The translations under genes and the position numbers were made by a program. Of a stretch of DNA of 9,000 nt, positions 5,873-9,000 are shown piece after piece. Every line of letters starts with the position of its first letter. The stretch's first letter is position 1. The DNA is from Verrucomicrobiota bacterium (GTDB lineage Bacteria > Verrucomicrobiota > Verrucomicrobiia > Opitutales > Opitutaceae). The DNA is taken from NCBI GenBank assembly GCA_030916665.1, contig JAUPWC010000335.1, positions 1-9,000 of the forward strand. Direction: 5' to 3'. The notes under the pieces were generated by a model. The model searched no databases. It saw nothing but the letters and a program-made list of their open reading frames with translations, and was not told the DNA's origin.

Positions 5873-6736
5873 TCAGCGCGGGCGCGGGGCGCCGCCCTTG
5901 CGCTTCATCAATTCTGCGCTGGAGCGGTCGAGCTGCGCACGCTCGTCAGGCGTCAGGCTGTGGATGCCGGAGCGGGCGATCTTGTCGAGCAGAGCGTCCA
6001 CGTCGGCCATGCCTTGCGCGGTGAGCGGCGCGGAGGATCGGGGCTTCTCGGGCGCGTGGCCGGGCAGGACCTTGAGTTTCGGGCCGCGCAGCCGGGCGAA
6101 GGGGTTGGGGATCATGGGCAGCGTGAAGCGGCCCTGCTCGTAGCTCACGTAGCCGTGGGCGAAGGCGGCCCCGGCCCAGAGCGACAGCAGACTCGGCAGA
6201 TCGCGGTTGGCGAGGTGGATTAGGGAGTAGATGGCGACCAGAACCCAGGCCAGCCACTTGGCCAGGATATTGAAGAAAAAGGGTGCGGAAGGGTAGAGCG
6301 TGGCGAAGGCGATGAAGATTCCGAAGGCGCCGGTCTGTCCGGTGATCCCCTGCTTCCAGCCGAAAAGTCCAAGGATCGTGAACAGGACCGGAGTCAGCAG
6401 GTAAAGGCCGCCGTAGAGCTGCAGGAAGATCCGGCGTCCGAAGAATTTCTCCACCTCGCGTCCGAACCACACGAGCATGAACATATCGATCACGAACCAG
6501 AGGCTCGGCGCGTTCACCAGGCCGTAGGTGAACACCCGCCACACCTGGCCGTGCAGGACTTCGGCGGCGGTGAACGGAAGCCACTCGAGCGGTGCGTTCA
6601 CCCGCAGCGCCAGGCAGAGGGTTGTGACCAGCATCGAAGCGACGTAGCCCAGCACGATGACGTGGGGCGAATACAGCGGGTATTCGCCGATGTGCATCAC
6701 GGGCCGGGTCTGGTCGCTGGGATCGAAGCGGAGCAT
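5873..6736 (-). CDS. Rhomboid-family membrane protein, probably catalytically inactive, with DUF6576-like C-terminal domain
   Basis: A 287-residue inner-membrane protein with about six hydrophobic helices (near 25-43, 78-92, 103-126, 134-154, 158-176, 181-199). The rhomboid frame is clear: WR at 66-67 followed by VFTYGLVN, an FG-x-E-V-E-like helix end at 91-96, and a Gly-rich catalytic helix. The catalytic GxSG is however GQTG (133-136), with Thr135 in place of serine; His194 of the dyad remains (FAHG). The oxyanion positions usually HxxxN read WxxxD (80-84). The C-terminal segment 243-279 (DVDALLDKI..SGIHSLTPDERAQL) resembles the short DUF6576 domain found after rhomboids in Bacteroidota and Verrucomicrobiota. 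I placed the start at 6736, close to the first helix; the longer frame to 6952 runs through an inverted repeat. No ribosome site is evident. Family call is firm, inactivity is inference. Confidence 0.8.
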   Translation of the reverse strand: MLRFDPSDQTRPVMHIGEYPLYSPHVIVLGYVASMLVTTLCLALRVNAPLEWLPFTAAEVLHGQVWRVFTYGLVNAPSLWFVIDMFMLVWFGREVEKFFGRRIFLQLYGGLYLLTPVLFTILGLFGWKQGITGQTGAFGIFIAFATLYPSAPFFFNILAKWLAWVLVAIYSLIHLANRDLPSLLSLWAGAAFAHGYVSYEQGRFTLPMIPNPFARLRGPKLKVLPGHAPEKPRSSAPLTAQGMADVDALLDKIARSGIHSLTPDERAQLDRSSAELMKRKGGAPRPR

Positions 6737-6971
6737 GGGGGTCGGACAAACAAGCTGCGTAGTCGGTCGCTGCTCCGCAAGCGCGGGATGTTCGTCTACC
6801 AAGAATACGCGCGGAGCGGTCGGGTGAGCGGAGCTTGCAGGTAAACGCGTGATTGCCCAAGGAAGCGGGCTTGAAAGGTGGAACGCGTTGACCCCAACGC
6901 GTTGTTCGATCCGCGCTCTCCAAGCCAGCGTCTTGGGGTCAAGCCGCTCCACCTCGACAGCTTTGCGCGGC
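6737..6971. other. Intergenic region between rhomboid and HIT genes
   Basis: No gene is supported. The right part (6876-6954) is an inverted repeat listed separately; the left part (6737-6875) must contain the start signals of the rhomboid gene, but I see no convincing promoter or ribosome binding site in it. Confidence 0.5.
6876..6954. repeat. 79-bp imperfect inverted repeat with nested perfect hairpin
   Basis: Arms of 29 bases match at 22 positions when one is reverse-complemented; both begin AGGTGGA and share the core TTGACCCCAA. The spacer is about 21 bases. Nested in the left arm is a perfect 9-bp hairpin, AACGCGTTG-accc-CAACGCGTT (6882-6903). It lies just after the stop of the leftward HIT gene, so it may end that transcript; the minus strand continues CCACCTTTC, a weak T-run. 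Confidence 0.6.
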
Positions 6972-7400
6972 TCAGGCGAGGGCGGCGCGGATCTTGGCGC
7001 CCAATGCGGCGTATTCTTCGTCGGAGAGCAGGACCTTGGGGTCGGGCATCATGGTGAAGGTCGTGCCCCAGGCCGGGCCGTCCACGTATTTCGGCACGAG
7101 GTGGACGTGCAGGTGCGGGAGCTTGTCGGAGTAGGCGCCGTAGTTGATCTTGGCCGCGCCCAGCGCGGTGCGGATGGCCTTGGCGGCGCGGGCGACGTCC
7201 GCCGTGAACTTCGCCAGCTCGGCCTCGGGCAGCTCGTAGAGTTCGTTGACGTGGCCGTGGTAGGCCACGATGCAGCGCCCGCGGTAGGTCTGCTCCCTGA
7301 AGAGGAAGAGTGTCGAGACAGTGAGCGGGGCGATCTCGATCATCAGGTCGTGCAGGCGCTGGTCCTTGCGGCAGTAAAAGCAGTCGGGGAGGGTGCTCAT
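6972..7400 (-). CDS. HIT family protein (histidine-triad nucleotide hydrolase)
   Basis: A 142-residue cytoplasmic protein of the histidine-triad superfamily, which hydrolyses nucleotide conjugates such as ADP-ribosyl or adenylyl compounds. The defining motif HLHVH (residues 96-100) is followed by LVPK, and the middle His98 would be the nucleophile. An N-terminal CFYC (Cys7, Cys10), as in zinc-binding HIT proteins, and an upstream NYGAYSDKLP segment fit the fold. Length is normal. I chose the ATG at 7400, where the family-like sequence begins; an upstream ATG at 7463 would add a low-complexity, non-homologous extension. No ribosome binding site is visible. Its substrate cannot be given from sequence. 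Confidence 0.88.
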   Translation of the reverse strand: MSTLPDCFYCRKDQRLHDLMIEIAPLTVSTLFLFREQTYRGRCIVAYHGHVNELYELPEAELAKFTADVARAAKAIRTALGAAKINYGAYSDKLPHLHVHLVPKYVDGPAWGTTFTMMPDPKVLLSDEEYAALGAKIRAALA

Positions 7401-7511
7401 GGGGTGGGTGTAAGCTTGGTTTTCGCACAGATCGTGTCGAGGTCGGGTTCCGGAACGCCGCATGGTTCAAAACCGATTTGCCAAGCCAGGGAAGCAGACC
7501 CCTTTACGGCC

Positions 7512-7695
7512 ATGAGCACGGTGCAGGAGATCAAGGCGGCCCATCGGGCAGCTTCCGCTGGAAGAGCGGGCCGCGCTGATTGCCGAACTCTGCGGCTGGA
7601 GCGATGACGATTGGGACCGGCGGATGAAAATCGATGCGAAGGCGGGGAAATTTGCCGCCTTGAACGAAGCGGCGGGCAACGCTTATCCCGCTTAG
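7512..7695 (+). pseudogene. Frameshifted antitoxin-like gene (addiction module type)
   Basis: From the ATG at 7512 the frame reads MSTVQEIKAA and then turns to nonsense. Dropping one C from the CCC at 7540-7542 restores a coherent product of about 60 residues: ...AIGQLPLEERAALIAELCG, then WSDDDWDRRMKIDAKAGKF (WD-x-x-M-x-x-D-x-x-x-GKF pattern), then ALNEAAGNAYPA and stop at 7693-7695. Small proteins with an EIK.AI..LP..E opening and a D.WD.QI..D...GK... middle are antitoxins of RelE/ParE-type modules; they usually run some 10-15 residues further, so the tail also seems cut. No partner toxin follows on this strand. The last 4 bases overlap the end of the convergent toxin gene. A sequencing error at the C-run is the alternative to a real frameshift. 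Confidence 0.6.
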
Positions 7696-8012
7696 TGCGG
7701 TTGCATTCGCAGTTTGATGAGCGAGCGGATGACGCGGGGATCCTGACGCAGGTGGAGCACGGCAACGACGGTGGTCACGTCCGGCTCAATGGCGAAGTAG
7801 ACGCCAAAGTAGGTTCGCGGGATGAGGGCACGGCGGAAGAAGCGGTGTTTCTTTGGAAACAGCTCGGGATTCTCCTCGATGCTGAAAACGGTCTCGCGAA
7901 ACCGGCGGAAGAAACGTTCACCGCCATCGGTCAGCCACGATTCGTAGAAGGCCATGGCGTGGTTGAGGTCGTGCTCGACCCACTCCAGGAATTCGACTGG
8001 CTGGCTTTTCAC
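7692..8012 (-). CDS. Type II toxin, RelE/ParE family
   Basis: A 106-residue toxin of a toxin-antitoxin pair; ParE-type members block gyrase and RelE-type members cleave mRNA on the ribosome, and I cannot choose between them. Family features: an N-terminal helical part (AFYESWLTDGGERFFRRF, 21-38), FSIEENPELFPKKH (43-56), then the beta strands FFRRALIPRTYFGVYF (58-73) and VVAVLHLRQDP (82-92), the usual closing motif. The start is the GTG at 8012, which overlaps the antitoxin stop as GTGA; the coupling shows the two are translated together. An in-frame ATG start far upstream (8255) would only translate the antitoxin region in the wrong frame. The stop overlaps by 3 bases the end of the broken antitoxin-like gene on the plus strand. 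Confidence 0.8.
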   Translation of the reverse strand: MKSQPVEFLEWVEHDLNHAMAFYESWLTDGGERFFRRFRETVFSIEENPELFPKKHRFFRRALIPRTYFGVYFAIEPDVTTVVAVLHLRQDPRVIRSLIKLRMQPH

Positions 8013-8221
8013 GGACGAGCAAGGCGTCGCTCCAACTCGGAGAGAGGAATGCGCCTGATTTTGCCCGTTTTGTATGCGGCCCAGCGTTCGTTGAGAATCT
8101 CCCGGTGCGCCGGACTGGCCGGCAGCTTGTCGTCCACGCCCGAGAACCACAGCTCCTCCGCCAGCTTCATCCGCTGGCGCTTGGAGAGCTTGGTCAGCTC
8201 CGGGAAGTCGGCGAGGGTCAT
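8009..8221 (-). CDS. Antitoxin, addiction-module protein (Unstab_antitox-like)
   Basis: A 70-residue antitoxin that would neutralise the RelE/ParE-like toxin encoded directly after it. The sequence follows the family layout: an LSKRQRMKLAEELW helix (12-25), a short acidic linker, then SPAHREILNERWAAYKTGK (36-54) and IPLSELERRLARP at the end, comparable to the L.PAE...LA.ELW ... L...L..Y...G.......LE..L pattern of this class. Start is the ATG at 8221; no ribosome site is obvious. A 6-bp inverted repeat (8290-8311) about 70 bases upstream might belong to its control region, since such modules usually repress their own promoter. Gene order antitoxin then toxin is standard. Confidence 0.8.
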   Translation of the reverse strand: MTLADFPELTKLSKRQRMKLAEELWFSGVDDKLPASPAHREILNERWAAYKTGKIRRIPLSELERRLARP

Positions 8222-8473
8222 GACAGAAACGTAGCCACCGGGGTTGTCGCTTCAATCTGTAAATCGTGGCCGCACGGTGAAGCTTGTCAGCGGATAGACA
8301 TCAACATCCGCAGCCTTCTCTGAAAGAACGCCGTCAAGAGGCAAAGCGGAGCCGTTGTGAAGATGCGGGATCACCATTCTCTTAGTGGCGGGCCGTCAGG
8401 CCCTGGCGCACATAGTAGTCAATCAGATCCCCGGCTCTCCACACTGACCCTAGACGCAGCGAGTGAACGCTCG
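8222..8473. other. Non-coding gap holding the IS110 3' end and the TA promoter region
   Basis: No gene is supported. It contains three inverted repeats: GCGGAT-10 nt-ATCCGC (8290-8311), GGGCC-gtca-GGCCC (8390-8403), and an 8-bp stem with one bulge at 8453-8475, overlapping the transposase stop. The boundary of the insertion sequence must lie somewhere in this stretch but cannot be fixed, because IS110 elements often lack terminal inverted repeats and target duplications. Confidence 0.5.
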
Positions 8474-9000
8474 TCAGTCTTTGGACGGAGCAACCGGGGA
8501 CAAAGTGAGTTTGGGCGGATTGGGCGAAAAGTCACGCCCGTCGTGCAGGAGCTGCCAGGCGATGCGGCACATTCGCCGGGCGATGATCGTGATGGCGGTG
8601 TTGGCCTTCTTGCCGCGACGGCGATGCCGTTGGTAGATGTCGCCAAAGTAGCTGGAGCAGCCGACGGCCACCCAGGCGGCCTCGATGAAGGCCCATTTGA
8701 GCCAGCGGTTGGCGAAGGGCATCATGCGACCGTGGCTGGTCTTGCCGCCGGAGCTGTGGGTGGTGGGCACGAGGCCGGCGTAACAGCACAGCTTGTCCGC
8801 GCGGGAGAATCGCGCGATGTCGTCGATCTCGGCCGCCATCACCGCCGCCAGGATCGGGCCGACGCCGGGCAGGGACTGGAGCCGGGCGGTGGCGGCATCG
8901 GCGGTGTTGGTGGCGGCGATCTGCGTCTCCAGTTCCTTGATGACCGTGCCGAGCTGCTCAAGCGTGGCCAGATCCTGCTTGAGCAGGGTAGATCGGAAGA
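8474..9000 (-). mobile_element. IS110-family insertion sequence, transposase C-terminal half (partial, runs off right edge)
   Basis: The 174 visible residues contain the Transposase_20 (IS116/IS110/IS902) domain of a DEDD/serine recombinase that moves IS elements using a bridge RNA. Seen: an N-terminal coiled-coil-like stretch (4-40), LQSLPGVGPILAAVMAAEI (40-58, the helix-hairpin-helix-like entry), FSRADKLCCYAGLVPTTHSSGGKTSHGRMM (64-93) with the conserved SSGG serines at 82-84, and NRWLKWAFIEAAW (97-109). The stop is at 8474-8476. The N-terminal RuvC-like half lies beyond the window. The final 11 bases equal a sequencing adapter start, so the first three residues (FRS) may not be real. It sits next to a TA pair and a broken antitoxin, an accessory setting. 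Confidence 0.88.
8990..9000 (+). other. Sequence identical to Illumina TruSeq adapter start
   Basis: The window ends AGATCGGAAGA, the first 11 bases of the common Illumina adapter. Together with its position at the very end and inside a multicopy insertion sequence, where assemblies break, this suggests adapter read-through left on a contig end. It is also in frame with the transposase, so a genuine match by chance cannot be excluded. Confidence 0.55.

Noticed and set aside
6737..6952. N-terminal extension of the rhomboid to 6952
   Set aside because: The extra residues are translated from the inverted repeat at 6876-6954 and have no rhomboid-like sequence.
8222..8245. GTAGCCACCGGGGTTG as another GTAG-headed repeat
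   Set aside because: The GTAG is there, but no matching downstream arm forms a stem, so it does not meet the structure shared by the others.
1..9000. CRISPR array, tRNA or rRNA genes
   Set aside because: The repeats are dispersed palindromes without regular spacers of equal length, and I saw no tRNA cloverleaf or rRNA segment on either strand.

Overview
The window reads as chromosomal DNA of a GC-rich, Gram-negative-type bacterium, most likely a Verrucomicrobiota member close to Opitutaceae. This is inferred from the combination of a TonB-dependent outer-membrane receptor, a PEP-CTERM secreted protein, a rhomboid-like protein with a short C-terminal helical domain, and many GTAG-headed palindromic repeats between genes. 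The assignment is by feel for the families, not by a database match.

Left third (1-3692): a vitamin B12 locus. A homocysteine S-methyltransferase (MetH N-terminal module, all three zinc cysteines present) runs leftwards off the window edge. A BtuB-like TonB-dependent receptor runs rightwards. The shared 684-bp gap holds a cobalamin riboswitch facing the receptor, two REP-like repeat pairs, an odd CAAG/CTTG inverted microrepeat and several hairpins. B12 uptake, B12 sensing and, if this is the cobalamin-dependent enzyme, B12 use therefore sit side by side.

Middle (3693-7400): a repeat-bearing gap, then a divergent pair (a PEP-CTERM anchored secreted protein on minus, an inositol monophosphatase family enzyme on plus), a REP pair between convergent genes, then two minus-strand genes: a six-helix rhomboid homologue whose catalytic serine and oxyanion residues are replaced, and a HIT-family hydrolase. 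A 79-bp inverted repeat separates these last two.

Right third (7401-9000): accessory DNA. A frameshifted and probably truncated antitoxin-like gene (+) meets, tail to tail, an intact type II toxin-antitoxin pair (-; Unstab_antitox-like antitoxin plus RelE/ParE-like toxin joined by a GTGA overlap). About 250 bp of hairpin-rich non-coding DNA follows, then the C-terminal half of an IS110-family transposase (-) running off the right edge. The last 11 bases are identical to the start of the Illumina TruSeq adapter, so the sequence may end in a sequencing artefact inside a multicopy IS.

Highlights: the cobalamin riboswitch, five or six GTAG-headed REP-like loci of several unrelated stem sequences that share the same head/tail rule (one read through by the methyltransferase frame), a probable rhomboid pseudoprotease, the broken antitoxin next to an intact TA pair, and the adapter-like terminus. 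I saw no wholly new multi-gene system.
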